Origin: Kumtagia sp964244725
Lineage (GTDB): Bacteria > Pseudomonadota > Alphaproteobacteria > Rhizobiales > Rhizobiaceae
Assembly: GCA_964244725.1 (NCBI GenBank)
Contig: CAXTJQ010000007.1
Coordinates: 134,425-198,424 of the forward strand
DNA: 64,000 bases
Reading direction: 5' to 3'
Part shown: positions 8,865-17,740 of the stretch, piece after piece
How positions within the stretch are numbered: the first letter of the stretch is position 1
Layout: the number at the start of each line of letters is the position of its first letter
Notes under the pieces: model-generated
What the model was told of the DNA's origin: nothing
Seen by the model: only the letters and a program-made list of their open reading frames with translations
The model's database searches: none
Position numbers and translations under genes: made by a program

Positions 8865-9766
8865 GACCCGACGGCCGCCCCATCCGCGTCCTGGTCGCGG
8901 GGCGACACGGACAGCTTGCCCAGGCGCTCGCCGCCGAGAGCCGGCCCGGGTTCGATCTCATCTTCCGCGGGCGCGGCGAGATGGATATCGCCGATGCCGA
9001 CGCCGTCCGGCGCACCGTGGAACTCGATATGCCCGACATCGTCGTCAACGCAGCGGCCTACACCGCCGTCGACAAGGCGGAGGACGACGAGGCGGCGGCC
9101 CGGCTCGTCAACGAGACCGGCGCGCGCAACCTGGCGGTCGCCGCGGCGCTGCGGGATATCGCCATCGTCCACATCTCGACCGACTACGTGTTTTCGGGGG
9201 AGAAATCCGGGCCCTATGTCGAAACGGACGCCTGCGAGCCGCTCGGCGTCTACGGGCGCAGCAAGCGCGCCGGGGAACTGGCTGTCGCGGCGGCCAATCG
9301 TCGGCACATCATTCTACGCACTGCCTGGGTTCATAGCGAATTCGGCGGCAATTTCCTCAAGACCATGCTCCGGCTCTCGGCCGAACGAGCGACCGTCCGG
9401 GTCGTTGCAGACCAGCGCGGATCACCGACCTATGCGCGCGACCTCGCCGCCGCGATCCTGGCGGCTTCCAGCGCCGCCGTCGCGCGGCCCGGCGAGGCGG
9501 CGTGGCGCGGGACGTTCCATCTGGTGTCGCGGGGAGCCGCGAGCTGGGCCGATTTCGCCGACGAGATCTTTCGACAGTCGGCGCGCCTGGGCGGCCCCTC
9601 GGCCATGGTCGAGCCGGTCGCGACCGACCAATATCCGACCCGCGCGCGGCGGCCCAGATCGTCCGTGCTCGACGCGACGCGTTTTGAAACAACGTTCGAC
9701 CATCCGATGGCCGAATGGCGGGACGGCGTGGCGCGTTGCGTCGCCGCCTTGAACCCCACCCCCTGA
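8861..9766 (+). CDS. rfbD: dTDP-4-dehydrorhamnose reductase
   Basis: Last step, reducing dTDP-4-keto-L-rhamnose to dTDP-L-rhamnose with NAD(P)H. The 301-residue product has GRHGQL (14-19) as the Rossmann loop, the STDYVFSG segment, the YGRSK catalytic motif, and the RPRSSVLD C-terminal signature seen in RmlD. The start overlaps the rfbB stop. A perfect 7-bp inverted repeat follows 10 bases after the stop and probably ends the operon. No glycosyltransferase that would use the nucleotide sugar is adjacent. Confidence 0.94.
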   Translation: MRPDGRPIRVLVAGRHGQLAQALAAESRPGFDLIFRGRGEMDIADADAVRRTVELDMPDIVVNAAAYTAVDKAEDDEAAARLVNETGARNLAVAAALRDIAIVHISTDYVFSGEKSGPYVETDACEPLGVYGRSKRAGELAVAAANRRHIILRTAWVHSEFGGNFLKTMLRLSAERATVRVVADQRGSPTYARDLAAAILAASSAAVARPGEAAWRGTFHLVSRGAASWADFADEIFRQSARLGGPSAMVEPVATDQYPTRARRPRSSVLDATRFETTFDHPMAEWRDGVARCVAALNPTP

Positions 9767-9776
9767 TCGACGAAAC

Positions 9777-9801
9777 CGGGCGCCGCATGATCTCGCGCCC
9801 G
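9777..9801. terminator. Candidate bidirectional terminator between rfbD and the export lipoprotein gene
   Basis: CGGGCGC (9777-9783) and GCGCCCG (9795-9801) form a perfect 7-bp GC stem with an 11-base loop in the 39-bp gap between two convergent genes. It has no T-run, so it may be a weak intrinsic terminator or a transcript-end stabiliser. Confidence 0.45.
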
Positions 9802-9805
9802 CCCG

Positions 9806-11020
9806 TCAATTGCCGGTGTTCGACACCGTGTTCGAGATCGCCGCCGCCGATGTGACGATGCTGAGCGGGCCGCTGACGATGTTCAGGAACTTGCGCAAGT
9901 CGACCGACGGGTGGCGCGAAGCGTAGATGACGTCGCGGTTCTTGACCGGGAAGGTCTGCCCGACCAGCAGGCTGTCGGCGCGCTTGAGGTCGATGCGGTA
10001 GACAATCGGATAGCGCTCGCGGGCGTCGGGCCTCATGCCCTTGGCGACGAGTTCGCGGAAGCGCTGCCGGCCCAGAAGTTGCTCGACGACCTCGCGGTCC
10101 TCATAGCGGAAGATGAAGTAGCCCTTGGCGTCCACGGTCTCGTCGCGGCCGCCGCCGGCGAGCGCGACGGCCTCGAGCAGGTTGAGATCGCCGGCGCCGA
10201 AGCTGATGCGATTGTTGGTCGAGGTTTCGCCGAGCACCGTGAAGGTGCGCGGATCGATGGTCACGTAAATCTGGTCGTCGGGACGGACATAGACGTTTTC
10301 GGACGGGTGTTCGAGAATGGTCTTCAGCAGGACCTGGGCTGTCTTGTTGCCCCGCGTCAGCGTCACGTAGGTCTCATAGGGCTGCCCCGTCGGACCGCCG
10401 GCCTTGGCGACCGATTCGGTGATCTGATCGCCCTTCAGGCCGAGCGGGATGAGCCCCGAATTGCCGACCGCGCCCGAGACGGTGACCGACCGCGATGTCG
10501 TGCCGACCGTGGCGATGATGACATCGGGCTCGACCGCCTTGCCCTTGAGCGCGCCGAGGATGGTCTGTCGCGCCTGCTCCAGGGTGCGGCCCGAAAAGCG
10601 GACCGGTCCGACATAGGGGATAGCGGCGTTGCCGTCAGGCTGGACCACCACCTGAAGCACCGTCTGCTTGCTGTCCGTTGTCGAGAACAACCCGTCGATG
10701 CCGGCTTCGAAAATCGTGATGCGCAGTTCGTCGCCGATGCCGATGACGGCGCCGCCGGAACCGCCGCGGCCGAATCCGAAACGCCGGTTCATCGTGCTCG
10801 ATTGATAGTCGGAGACGAGCCGGGCCGATCCCGCATCGACATCGACGATATCGAAGACCGAGGCGCCCGGAACGTTCCGTTCGGCGGCCGAGCGGCCGGC
10901 GGAACGGGTGATGTCGCGGGCGAGCGGTCCCGTCGACGGCACGACCTGGCAGGCGCTCAAGCTCGCGGCGATCAGCAGCATCCCGACCGGAAATACGCCC
11001 TTCGTCTTCACGTCCCTCAC
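9806..11020 (-). CDS. Wza/ExoF-type polysaccharide export outer-membrane lipoprotein
   Basis: An exopolysaccharide or capsule export channel-type protein. From the GTG at 11020 the product is 404 residues. It starts with a lipoprotein signal (RDVKTKG, a short hydrophobic stretch, lipobox LSAC with Cys24). A poly-export domain follows (GIGDELRITIFEAG, then VVQPDGNAAIPYVGPVRFSGRTLEQA), then SLBB-like repeats (VTVSGAVGNSG; FTVLGETSTNNR). The start is uncertain: the frame continues upstream to 11134 and no clear ribosome binding site is present, but the GTG gives the best signal peptide. It lies convergent to the rhamnose operon, consistent with a shared role in a rhamnose-containing surface polysaccharide (inference). 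No Wzc-type co-polymerase is in the window. Confidence 0.85.
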   Translation of the reverse strand: MRDVKTKGVFPVGMLLIAASLSACQVVPSTGPLARDITRSAGRSAAERNVPGASVFDIVDVDAGSARLVSDYQSSTMNRRFGFGRGGSGGAVIGIGDELRITIFEAGIDGLFSTTDSKQTVLQVVVQPDGNAAIPYVGPVRFSGRTLEQARQTILGALKGKAVEPDVIIATVGTTSRSVTVSGAVGNSGLIPLGLKGDQITESVAKAGGPTGQPYETYVTLTRGNKTAQVLLKTILEHPSENVYVRPDDQIYVTIDPRTFTVLGETSTNNRISFGAGDLNLLEAVALAGGGRDETVDAKGYFIFRYEDREVVEQLLGRQRFRELVAKGMRPDARERYPIVYRIDLKRADSLLVGQTFPVKNRDVIYASRHPSVDLRKFLNIVSGPLSIVTSAAAISNTVSNTGN

Positions 11021-11406
11021 GATGCAAGCGCCATATGAGCGTCGGTCCCCGTCCACATCAACCGCCAGCCTTTTACACAGGCGACGTTCGCAATGTCCAT
11101 TTCGCTGCCGCGATCCAGGCCGCCGCGATAGCACGGAGCCACCCTTATTCGATAGGCCGTGCCATTTCTACATCAGCAGACCCTTAAGATTTTATGTAAA
11201 CCGGCTTGGCCAGGACCCCGGACGCCGGGCCGACACGAGGCTGATTCGATTGCCTTTCGCAGCGGCGGACGCGCCAAGCTTGGCCGGCAGATCGGGCGGC
11301 CCGCACGCTTTGGCGACCGGAAACGCCTGCCGCTTTTGCCAATCGGACGTCGACCGCCTAAGGAAGGGCGTCGCCGCCATCGCGGCCGCGCAGGGAAGAC
11401 GAACCG
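11021..11406. other. Divergent intergenic region between export lipoprotein gene and engB
   Basis: This 386-bp stretch separates two divergently read genes. It has an AT-rich island around 11160-11200 (TTAAGATTTTATGTAAA) in otherwise GC-rich sequence, a plausible place for promoters. I see no convincing gene, palindromic operator or structured RNA in it. The gene that commonly precedes engB in related genomes (yidC) is absent. Confidence 0.5.
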
Positions 11407-12063
11407 TTGAACGACCGCGACAGCCTGGCCGAGCCCAACCTCTTCACGCGGACCTGGACATTCATCCGGGGCGTTCCGTCGATGGCGTTCCTGCCACCGG
11501 AGGGGCCGCCCGAAATCGCCTTCGCGGGGCGCTCGAACGTCGGCAAATCGTCGCTCATCAACGCCCTGCTCAACCACAAGGGCCTGGCGCGCACATCCAA
11601 CACGCCGGGCCGCACGCAGGAGCTCAACTATTTCGTTCCCGACGGGTTTTCCGGGCAGCAAGGCGACCTGCCGCCCATTGCCTTGGTCGACATGCCGGGC
11701 TACGGCTATGCCCGGGCGCCCAAGGAACAGGTCGACGCATGGACGAAGCTCGTTTTCGACTATCTGCGCGGGCGGGTGACGCTGAAACGAGTCTATCTGC
11801 TGATCGATTCCCGACATGGCATCAAGGGCAATGACGACGAGGTGCTGACCCTGCTCGACAAGGCGGCGGTATCCTATCAGATCGTGCTGACCAAGACCGA
11901 CAAGATCGCCGCCGCCGGCGTTGCCCGGCTCGTTGCCGAGACCGCGGACAAAACGCGCAGGCGCGCAGCCGCGTTTCCGGAAGTGCTTTCGACCTCCTCG
12001 GAAACGGGCGACGGCATGGAAGCGCTTCGCGCGGCCGTCGCCCTTGCCGCGCGTGGCGGCTGA
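11407..12063 (+). CDS. engB: Ribosome biogenesis GTPase EngB/YsxC (YihA)
   Basis: A GTPase needed for large ribosomal subunit assembly. The 218-residue product has G1 GRSNVGKSS (41-49), the G2 threonine region TSNTPGRTQ, G3 DMPGYGYA (95-102), G4 TKTD (162-165) and a C-terminal SSETGDG matching G5. The start is a TTG at 11407. No ATG or GTG in frame gives a better N-terminus, and AGGGA lies about 10 bases upstream. A rare start is plausible for a protein kept at low level. It is read away from the export lipoprotein gene and stands alone. Confidence 0.92.
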   Translation: MNDRDSLAEPNLFTRTWTFIRGVPSMAFLPPEGPPEIAFAGRSNVGKSSLINALLNHKGLARTSNTPGRTQELNYFVPDGFSGQQGDLPPIALVDMPGYGYARAPKEQVDAWTKLVFDYLRGRVTLKRVYLLIDSRHGIKGNDDEVLTLLDKAAVSYQIVLTKTDKIAAAGVARLVAETADKTRRRAAAFPEVLSTSSETGDGMEALRAAVALAARGG

Positions 12064-12140
12064 AAGCGTCGGCGCGGCCTTCGAAACCGTCATGCGGCGC
12101 TTTGCGCGAATGTTCTGAATGAAGCGAAAGGACCATTGAC

Positions 12141-12479
12141 ATGAAAAGATCGATACTGGCCGCAGTCATGATGATCGCTGTCGCGGACGCCGCCTCCGCG
12201 ATGTCGACCGCCGAGGAAATCAGCGCGGCTCTCGTGGGCAATACGTTCCAGGGCGGCATGGGCGGCAGCGATTACGCCAGCTATTTCGCTGCCGACGGAA
12301 CCTACAGGGACAAGGACGGCGGCGGCAAATACACAATCGACGGCGACGGAGTCTGCTATCCGGGAACGGATTTCGGCTGCTACCAGGCGACCGTCTCTGG
12401 CGACCAGCTCGAATGGTTCAAGGACGGCAAGAGCCAGGGAAAGGGCGCGATCCTCAAGGGTGACGCCATCAAGCCCTGA
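12141..12479 (+). CDS. Small secreted protein of unknown function
   Basis: A 112-residue protein with a clear Sec signal peptide (MKRSILAAVMMIAVADAASA, cleavage near residue 20). The mature part of about 90 residues carries GNTFQGG, a Gly/Asp-rich DKDGGGKYTIDGDG segment, and two cysteines in VCYPGTDFGCYQ that could form a disulfide. The pattern of an environment-facing beta-rich domain with Trp/Phe-containing turns resembles DUF995-like rhizobial secreted proteins, but I cannot assign it. GAAAGGA precedes the ATG. It converges on the TetR gene with a 9-bp gap. Confidence 0.65.
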   Translation: MKRSILAAVMMIAVADAASAMSTAEEISAALVGNTFQGGMGGSDYASYFAADGTYRDKDGGGKYTIDGDGVCYPGTDFGCYQATVSGDQLEWFKDGKSQGKGAILKGDAIKP

Positions 12480-12488
12480 AGCTCGGGC

Positions 12489-13169
12489 CTACTTGGCGGT
12501 GTAGGCGTTCAGGAACATGTCGACGCCGGAGGTGACGACGCGCGCGATCTCCCGGTCTTCGAGCGGCTCGATCCTGAACCCGAACAGATATTGGCGGAAC
12601 AGTCCGGCCATGCAAAGGTCGGCGAGCTGATAGGCGGCCAGATGGACATCGCCGATGTCAAGCAATCCGGCGTCCACGGCCTTCTTCAGGTAGATCGCCA
12701 GTTTTTCGTGGCCGCGTTTGGGACCGCGTTCGTAGAAGCGTTTGCCGAGTTCCGGCATCCGTTCGCAGATGCCGATCACGGTCCTCTGCGCCCGCAGGAC
12801 GGTCGGCGAGGTGATCTTGCGGGCCAGCGCCGTGCCGTAGTGAATCAACGTATCGCGGATCGGATCGCCGCGTTCGAGCGCTTCGAAGAGGTTGGCGAAG
12901 ATGACGTTGCGCTCGTCCTCGATCAGCGCCTCGAACAACTCTTCCTTGTTGGCGAAATAAACGTAGATCGTGCCCTTCGAAACGCCCGCCTCGCGGGTGA
13001 TGTCGTTCATCGACGCGGCGTCGAAACCCATGCTGATGAAAACGCGCCGCGCGCCGTCGATGATCTGCTTGCGCTTGGCCGGATCCTGGCCTGCGCCTAG
13101 CCGGCCCACACGGCGCGCCGGGTCGTCAATTTCGACGACATCCGCCGTCATTGTTAATGGGGTGGTCAT
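12489..13169 (-). CDS. TetR-family repressor of the adjacent EmrAB-type efflux operon
   Basis: The 226-residue product has a ~30-residue N-terminal tail, a TetR helix-turn-helix at about 53-72 (MNDITREAGVSKGTIYVYF) and an AefR-like C-terminal ligand/dimer domain. It is read divergently from the HlyD/MFS pump genes. The 124-bp intergenic gap carries two copies of an 18-bp palindrome, one just upstream of this start and one just before the pump operon. That layout fits autorepression plus repression of the pump, with release by a pump substrate. The inducer is unknown. Confidence 0.88.
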   Translation of the reverse strand: MTTPLTMTADVVEIDDPARRVGRLGAGQDPAKRKQIIDGARRVFISMGFDAASMNDITREAGVSKGTIYVYFANKEELFEALIEDERNVIFANLFEALERGDPIRDTLIHYGTALARKITSPTVLRAQRTVIGICERMPELGKRFYERGPKRGHEKLAIYLKKAVDAGLLDIGDVHLAAYQLADLCMAGLFRQYLFGFRIEPLEDREIARVVTSGVDMFLNAYTAK

Positions 13170-13199
13170 GCGTTTCCCCGATTATCTGTTTTTATAAAT

Positions 13200-13217
13200 T
13201 CGAACCAGATGGTTCGA
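13200..13217. promoter_or_regulatory. TetR operator 1, proximal to the repressor gene
   Basis: TCGAACCA-GA-TGGTTCGA is a perfect 8-bp inverted repeat around a 2-base centre, located 31 bases upstream of the repressor start. A near copy lies 57 bases away on the pump side. Confidence 0.75.
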
Positions 13218-13256
13218 TTGCCCTTGATATGCTCCCTAGGCTGCGCTAAGTCAATA

Positions 13257-13274
13257 TCGAACCGAACGGTTCAG
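13257..13274. promoter_or_regulatory. TetR operator 2, proximal to the efflux operon
   Basis: TCGAACCG-AA-CGGTTCAG matches operator 1 at the same outer positions, with the inner 12 bases perfectly palindromic and two outer mismatches. It ends 19 bases before the emrA-like ATG and would overlap its promoter or ribosome binding region. Confidence 0.7.
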
Positions 13275-13293
13275 TTCAATCCCAGGAAGTCCG

Positions 13294-14502
13294 ATGGCCG
13301 TCCGCCCGATCAAATCCGCCGCTGAAACATCCGAAGTCCGCACCTTTCCCGTCCTGAAGGCCCTGCCCGAGGACCGGGCGCGGCCCGATGCCGAAGCGCC
13401 CGCCCCCGCGCCCGAGGCTCCTGTCGCCGAAGCCGGCAAGCCGCGACGCAAGCGGTCCGCCCGGACCTTCCTTCTGCCGATCATCGGCTTGGCCCTCATG
13501 AGCGCCGGCGGCTGGTACGGTTACAACTATTGGATCGACGGCCGCTTCCTGATCTCGACCGACGATGCCTATGTCACAGCTGACATGGCGTTCGTGTCGC
13601 CGAAGATATCCGGCTATGTGGACCGGGTCGAGGTCACCGAGAACCAGGTCGTCAAGGCCGGCGATCCGCTGGTCATGATGGATGACGGCGACTATCGCAT
13701 CGCGCTGGAGCAGACCGCGGCGCAGATCGCCACGGCCGGCAAGACGCTGGAGCGCATCACCGCCCAGATCGACGCCGCCAAGGCGACGCAGAAGCAGGCC
13801 GAGGCGCAGAAGGCCTCGACCGTCGCTTCGGCGCAGAACGCCGTGCGCGCCGCGGACCGCGCTCGCCAGCTCCTGCGCACCAAGGTGGCGACGCAGGCGC
13901 AGGTCGACGACACGCAAACCGCAGTGCTCGAGGCGAATGCGGCGATAGCGGGGGCCGACGCCCAGATCGCCACGGCCAAGGCCAATATCGGCGTCCTCGA
14001 GGCGCAATATTCCGAAGCGCAAAGCACCGTGCGCACGCTGGAACTGTCCAGGGACAAGGCGGAGCGCGACATGGCCTTCACCGTGCTCCGCGCCCCCTAT
14101 GACGGCGTGATCGGCAACCTTTCGGTCGAACAGGGCGATCTCATTTCGGTGGGCCAGAAGCTTTCGGTCGTCGTGCCGATGGACAAGCTCTACATCGTCG
14201 CCAACTTCAAGGAGACGCAGCTCGGCAAGCTGGTCCCGGGCGAGACGGTGCGCCTGAGCGTCGACGCCATCGACGATGCCGAGTTCGAGGGCACGGTGTC
14301 CTCGCTCGCGCCGGCATCGGGCGCGGTGTTCTCGCTGCTCCCGCCCGAAAACGCGACCGGCAACTTCACCAAGGTGGTTCAGCGCGTGCCGGTGCGCATC
14401 GATGTCGCCGAGGACGTGCTGCGCTCGGGCAAGCTGCGCGCCGGCCTCTCGGTCGTCGTCGCCGTCGACAGCCGCACCGCCCCGGGCGCCGGCGCGAAAT
14501 AG
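13294..14502 (+). CDS. emrA: HlyD/EmrA-type membrane fusion protein of an efflux pump
   Basis: Periplasmic adaptor subunit of a tripartite drug efflux pump. The 402-residue product has a Pro/Ala-rich cytoplasmic tail (1-50), one membrane anchor (about 58-76), and the lipoyl/barrel-sandwich half motif DDAYVTADMAFVSPKISGYV typical of EmrA. A Gln/Ala-rich alpha-helical hairpin spans about 145-255, followed by VLRAPYDGVIGNL and a beta-barrel. The companion MFS gene follows 25 bases downstream. Control by the divergent TetR protein is suggested by the two operators. No TolC-type channel is adjacent. Confidence 0.9.
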   Translation: MAVRPIKSAAETSEVRTFPVLKALPEDRARPDAEAPAPAPEAPVAEAGKPRRKRSARTFLLPIIGLALMSAGGWYGYNYWIDGRFLISTDDAYVTADMAFVSPKISGYVDRVEVTENQVVKAGDPLVMMDDGDYRIALEQTAAQIATAGKTLERITAQIDAAKATQKQAEAQKASTVASAQNAVRAADRARQLLRTKVATQAQVDDTQTAVLEANAAIAGADAQIATAKANIGVLEAQYSEAQSTVRTLELSRDKAERDMAFTVLRAPYDGVIGNLSVEQGDLISVGQKLSVVVPMDKLYIVANFKETQLGKLVPGETVRLSVDAIDDAEFEGTVSSLAPASGAVFSLLPPENATGNFTKVVQRVPVRIDVAEDVLRSGKLRAGLSVVVAVDSRTAPGAGAK

Positions 14503-14527
14503 GCCTTCGGGCCGAAGGCCGATCCTC

Positions 14528-16108
14528 ATGGCGAACGTAGCGACGATCTCCGCGGGCCAGCCGCAGGAAATGGCGATGCCGGATACACGCCGGATGATCG
14601 CATTCCTGGCGATGGTGTTCGGCATGTTCATGGCGATCCTGGACATCCAGATCGTCTCGGCGTCGCTGGCCGAGATCCAGGCCGGCCTCAGCGCCAGTTC
14701 CGACGAGATTTCGTGGGTGCAGACCGCCTATCTGATCGCCGAGGTGATCATGATCCCGCTGTCCGGCTTCCTCGCCCGCATGCTCTCGACGCGCGTGCTG
14801 TTCACGATCTGCGCCGCCGGCTTCACGGCCGCGAGCGCGCTCGCCGCGACCGCCAACAGCATCGACCAGATGATCGTGTATCGCGCGATCCAGGGTTTCA
14901 TCGGCGGCGGCATGATCCCCAGCGTCTTCGTCGCCGCCTTCACGATCTTCCCGCCCTCCAAGCGCGCCATCGTCTCGCCGATGATCGGACTTGTGGCGAC
15001 GCTCGCGCCGACCATCGGGCCGACGGTCGGCGGCTACATCAGCCACGCCCTGTCGTGGCATTGGCTGTTCCTGATCAACGTCGTGCCCGGCATCATCGTG
15101 GCGAGCTCGGCCTGGGCGCTGATCGATTTCGACAAGCCGGAGCTCGGCCTGTTCAAGAAGTTCGACTGGTGGGGCCTGATTTCGATGGCCGCTTTCCTCG
15201 GCTCGGTCGAGTATGTGCTCGAGGAAGGTCCGATGAACGACTGGCTGCAGGACGAGGCGGTTTTCTACTGCGCCATCGTCCTGGCCGTCGGCGGCGCCGT
15301 TTTTTTCTGGCGGGCCTTCACCCGCGAGGAGCCGATCGTCGATCTCTATGCGTTCAAGGACATCAATTTCGCCTTCGGCTCGATGTTCTCGTTCGTCATG
15401 GGCATCGGGCTCTATGGGTTGACCTATCTCTATCCTGTCTTCCTCGGGCGCATCCGCGGCTACGATTCGCTGATGATCGGCGAAGCTCTGTTCGTCAGCG
15501 GACTCGCCATGTTCCTGACTGCCCCCATCTCCGGCATCCTGTCGCGCAAGATGGACCCGCGCCTGATGATGATGATCGGCTTCATCGGCTTCGCCTGCGG
15601 CACATGGCGCATGACCTACCTGACCGCCGACTGGGACTTCTACGAACTGCTGCTGCCGCAGATCCTGCGCGGCGTGTCGCTGATGCTGTGCATGGTGCCG
15701 ATCAACAATGTCGCGCTGGGAACGCTGTCGCGCGAGCGGATGAAGAACGCCTCCGGCCTGTTCAACCTGACGCGCAACCTCGGCGGCGCGGTCGGCCTCG
15801 CGGTCATCAACACCATCCTGACGGACCGCGACGCCTTCCATACCGCCCGCCTGGCCGAGCATGTCAACTGGGGCAGCGCCGAGGCCATGAAGACGATGGC
15901 GCAGTTGCAGCAGAACTTCGATTCGCACGGCATCGACGGCAATACGGCGGCGCTGTCGAGACTCGCCGGCATGGTGCACCAGCAGGCGACCTTGATGTCG
16001 TTCATCGACGTGTTCTCGGTGCTCAGCGTGCTCTTCGCCTCGCTCGCGGTGTTCGCGATGATGATGCGAAAGCCTCCGGCGGCGGCGGGCGGGGGCGGCG
16101 GGCACTGA
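14528..16108 (+). CDS. emrB: EmrB/QacA-type MFS multidrug transporter (DHA2 family)
   Basis: Proton-driven inner-membrane transporter of the 14-TM DHA2 family, 526 residues. Signatures are AILDIQIVSASLAEIQ (the motif D1-like LDxTIVNxALP region), WVQTAYLIAEVIMIPLSG, the RAIQGFIGGGMIP motif, and APTIGPTVGGYI (motif C). The start ATG at 14528 gives the expected short N-terminus. It forms an operon with the upstream emrA-like gene and would pump compounds that the TetR protein senses. The C-terminus is an unusual Ala/Gly run. Confidence 0.92.
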   Translation: MANVATISAGQPQEMAMPDTRRMIAFLAMVFGMFMAILDIQIVSASLAEIQAGLSASSDEISWVQTAYLIAEVIMIPLSGFLARMLSTRVLFTICAAGFTAASALAATANSIDQMIVYRAIQGFIGGGMIPSVFVAAFTIFPPSKRAIVSPMIGLVATLAPTIGPTVGGYISHALSWHWLFLINVVPGIIVASSAWALIDFDKPELGLFKKFDWWGLISMAAFLGSVEYVLEEGPMNDWLQDEAVFYCAIVLAVGGAVFFWRAFTREEPIVDLYAFKDINFAFGSMFSFVMGIGLYGLTYLYPVFLGRIRGYDSLMIGEALFVSGLAMFLTAPISGILSRKMDPRLMMMIGFIGFACGTWRMTYLTADWDFYELLLPQILRGVSLMLCMVPINNVALGTLSRERMKNASGLFNLTRNLGGAVGLAVINTILTDRDAFHTARLAEHVNWGSAEAMKTMAQLQQNFDSHGIDGNTAALSRLAGMVHQQATLMSFIDVFSVLSVLFASLAVFAMMMRKPPAAAGGGGGH

Positions 16109-16116
16109 ACCAAGAA

Positions 16117-16162
16117 CGCCCCGCAGCCTGATCGCGGATGCAGACGCGAGGGCTACGGGGCG
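16117..16162. terminator. Candidate hairpin after the efflux operon
   Basis: CGCCCCG (16117-16123) pairs with CGGGGCG (16156-16162), and the stem continues after one mismatch with AGCC/GGCT. It lies directly after the emrB-like stop and before the convergent fasciclin gene. No T-run follows. Confidence 0.35.
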
Positions 16163-16255
16163 CGCCGGCTGCGTGGGCCGAAGAAAGCCGGAAACGGACC
16201 ACGCAATCGGCATCGGGTTTGCGATTCCGGCTGCCAGGGGCGGCCGGAGCCGGTC

Positions 16256-16813
16256 TTACATCTTCGGCAGCAAAACCTTATCGACGACGTGGATCACGCC
16301 GTTGGACTGCTCGACATCGGCGATCGTGACCGTGGCGACGCCGCCGCTCTCGTCGGTCACCGTGACTTTGTCGCCATCGGCCTTGAGCGTCAACTCGCAG
16401 CCGCCCACGGTCTTGACCTTATGCGCGCCGCCGTCACCCTTGACCATCTTGGCCACGTCCGCCGCCATCGCCTTGGCGCCCACGACGTGGCAGGTCAGGA
16501 TCTTGACCAACTGGTTCTTGTTCTCGGGCTTGAGAAGAGTCTCGACCGTGCCGGCCGGCAATGCGGCGAAGGCCTCGTTGGTCGGAGCGAATACGGTGAA
16601 CGGACCGGCGCCTTGCAAAGTTTCGACCAGACCGGCCGCTTTGACGGCGGCGACGAGCGTCGTGTGATCCTTCGAGTTGACGGCGTTTTCGACGATGTTC
16701 TTGTCGGCGTACATCGCTGCGCCGCCGACCATGGGATTGTCGGCGTAAGCCATGGTTGCGACCGTGGAAAGCGCGATCGCGCCGGCAAACAGCGAAGCTG
16801 TGAATTTGCGCAT
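16256..16813 (-). CDS. Secreted fasciclin (FAS1) domain protein
   Basis: An extracytoplasmic adhesion-type protein. The 185-residue product has a signal peptide (residues 1-25, ending ATMAYA-D) and one FAS1 domain. The domain shows the H1 motif GPFTVFAPTNEAFAALP and the H2 region ILTCHVVG, ending VIHVVDKVLLP. A strong AGGAGG lies before the ATG. Downstream of the sigma/anti-sigma pair and on the same strand, it is a likely target of that sigma factor. The parallel is Mycobacterium SigK-RskA, which controls the FAS1 proteins MPT70 and MPT83. Regulation here is inference. Confidence 0.9.
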   Translation of the reverse strand: MRKFTASLFAGAIALSTVATMAYADNPMVGGAAMYADKNIVENAVNSKDHTTLVAAVKAAGLVETLQGAGPFTVFAPTNEAFAALPAGTVETLLKPENKNQLVKILTCHVVGAKAMAADVAKMVKGDGGAHKVKTVGGCELTLKADGDKVTVTDESGGVATVTIADVEQSNGVIHVVDKVLLPKM

Positions 16814-17017
16814 GAAACCTCCTGGTTGTTCCCTTCTTATGTCGAGGGGAATGCAAAGAAGTACGCCGCCGCCTCTCCTTAAGTTTCACGGCTTCCACGA
16901 AGATATCTGGCCGGACGGCCTTCATGGTCAAAAGACATCATGGCGTTGCTAGCCGGCTCACCAGAATTGTGCGTGCTGGACCGCGGCAAGGGCCGGAATC
17001 ATCGCGACCGGGATGGA

Positions 17018-17740
17018 TCAAATGCCGCGAAGGTCGCCCGCCGCGACCACGGGGCCGGTCGGCTTGCCGGTCGGCGAACCGCCGGCGGGCTCCATGCTCA
17101 CGGCGAGCACGGCGCCAGCGGCAAGTTTCCTGCGCGCCGCCTCGTTGACGATCAAATGGATCGACGAGCCGACCGGGATGACGCCCATCGAGACAGGCGC
17201 GTTCTTGCCTTCGATCATCCAAAGTTCGAAATCATGAGCGGCGGCGCGCTCGCCGGCGACATGGGAAAGCGCGACGTCGCCGGCCCCCTGGTCGTACAAC
17301 GCGAGGTAGCGCACGTCGCTGCCATCGGCGGCCAGGGAGGCGACGAGTCGAATCCGCGGGCTCTCGACGGGACGAGCGACGTAGGGAACCGCGATATACA
17401 GGGCGAGCGCCGCAACCGCTGCCCCGGTCAGCCCGCGCCAGAAGGCCAGGCTCGACCACAGGCCCGGAGAACCAGTCGCCGCCGGCCGCGCGGCGCTTGC
17501 GAAAAGTCGCCTGTCGATGCCCGTGCGAACGGAAGCCGGCGGCTCGACGTTCGGATAGGCCGCGCCCATGGGCGCGAAGCCAACTTCCCAGCGATCGACG
17601 AGACGCGCGAGATCGGGCTCGGTCTCGACGCGCCGCGCGACGGCCGCCCGGTCCTGCGCGGACAGGACGCCGAGGACGTATTCGGCCGCGACCAGATCGT
17701 CGCCCCCATCATCCGGCAGTTGGGCGTCCGAAACGCTCAT
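17018..17740 (-). CDS. RskA-type anti-sigma factor
   Basis: A single-pass membrane anti-sigma factor. The N-terminal cytoplasmic part contains LVAAEYVLGVLSAQDRAAV, the characteristic anti-sigma domain helix. No zinc-binding HxxxCxxC motif is seen. One membrane segment lies at about 104-120 and the C-terminal ~115 residues form the periplasmic RskA domain (MIEGKNAPVSMGVIPVG is typical). It is translationally coupled to the sigma gene by an ATGA overlap. It would hold the sigma factor until an envelope signal triggers release. The 240-residue length is normal. Confidence 0.87.
   Translation of the reverse strand: MSVSDAQLPDDGGDDLVAAEYVLGVLSAQDRAAVARRVETEPDLARLVDRWEVGFAPMGAAYPNVEPPASVRTGIDRRLFASAARPAATGSPGLWSSLAFWRGLTGAAVAALALYIAVPYVARPVESPRIRLVASLAADGSDVRYLALYDQGAGDVALSHVAGERAAAHDFELWMIEGKNAPVSMGVIPVGSSIHLIVNEAARRKLAAGAVLAVSMEPAGGSPTGKPTGPVVAAGDLRGI

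Noticed and set aside
11021..11406. Frames crossing the gap before engB
   Set aside because: They continue as shadows of engB or of the export lipoprotein gene and have no family features.
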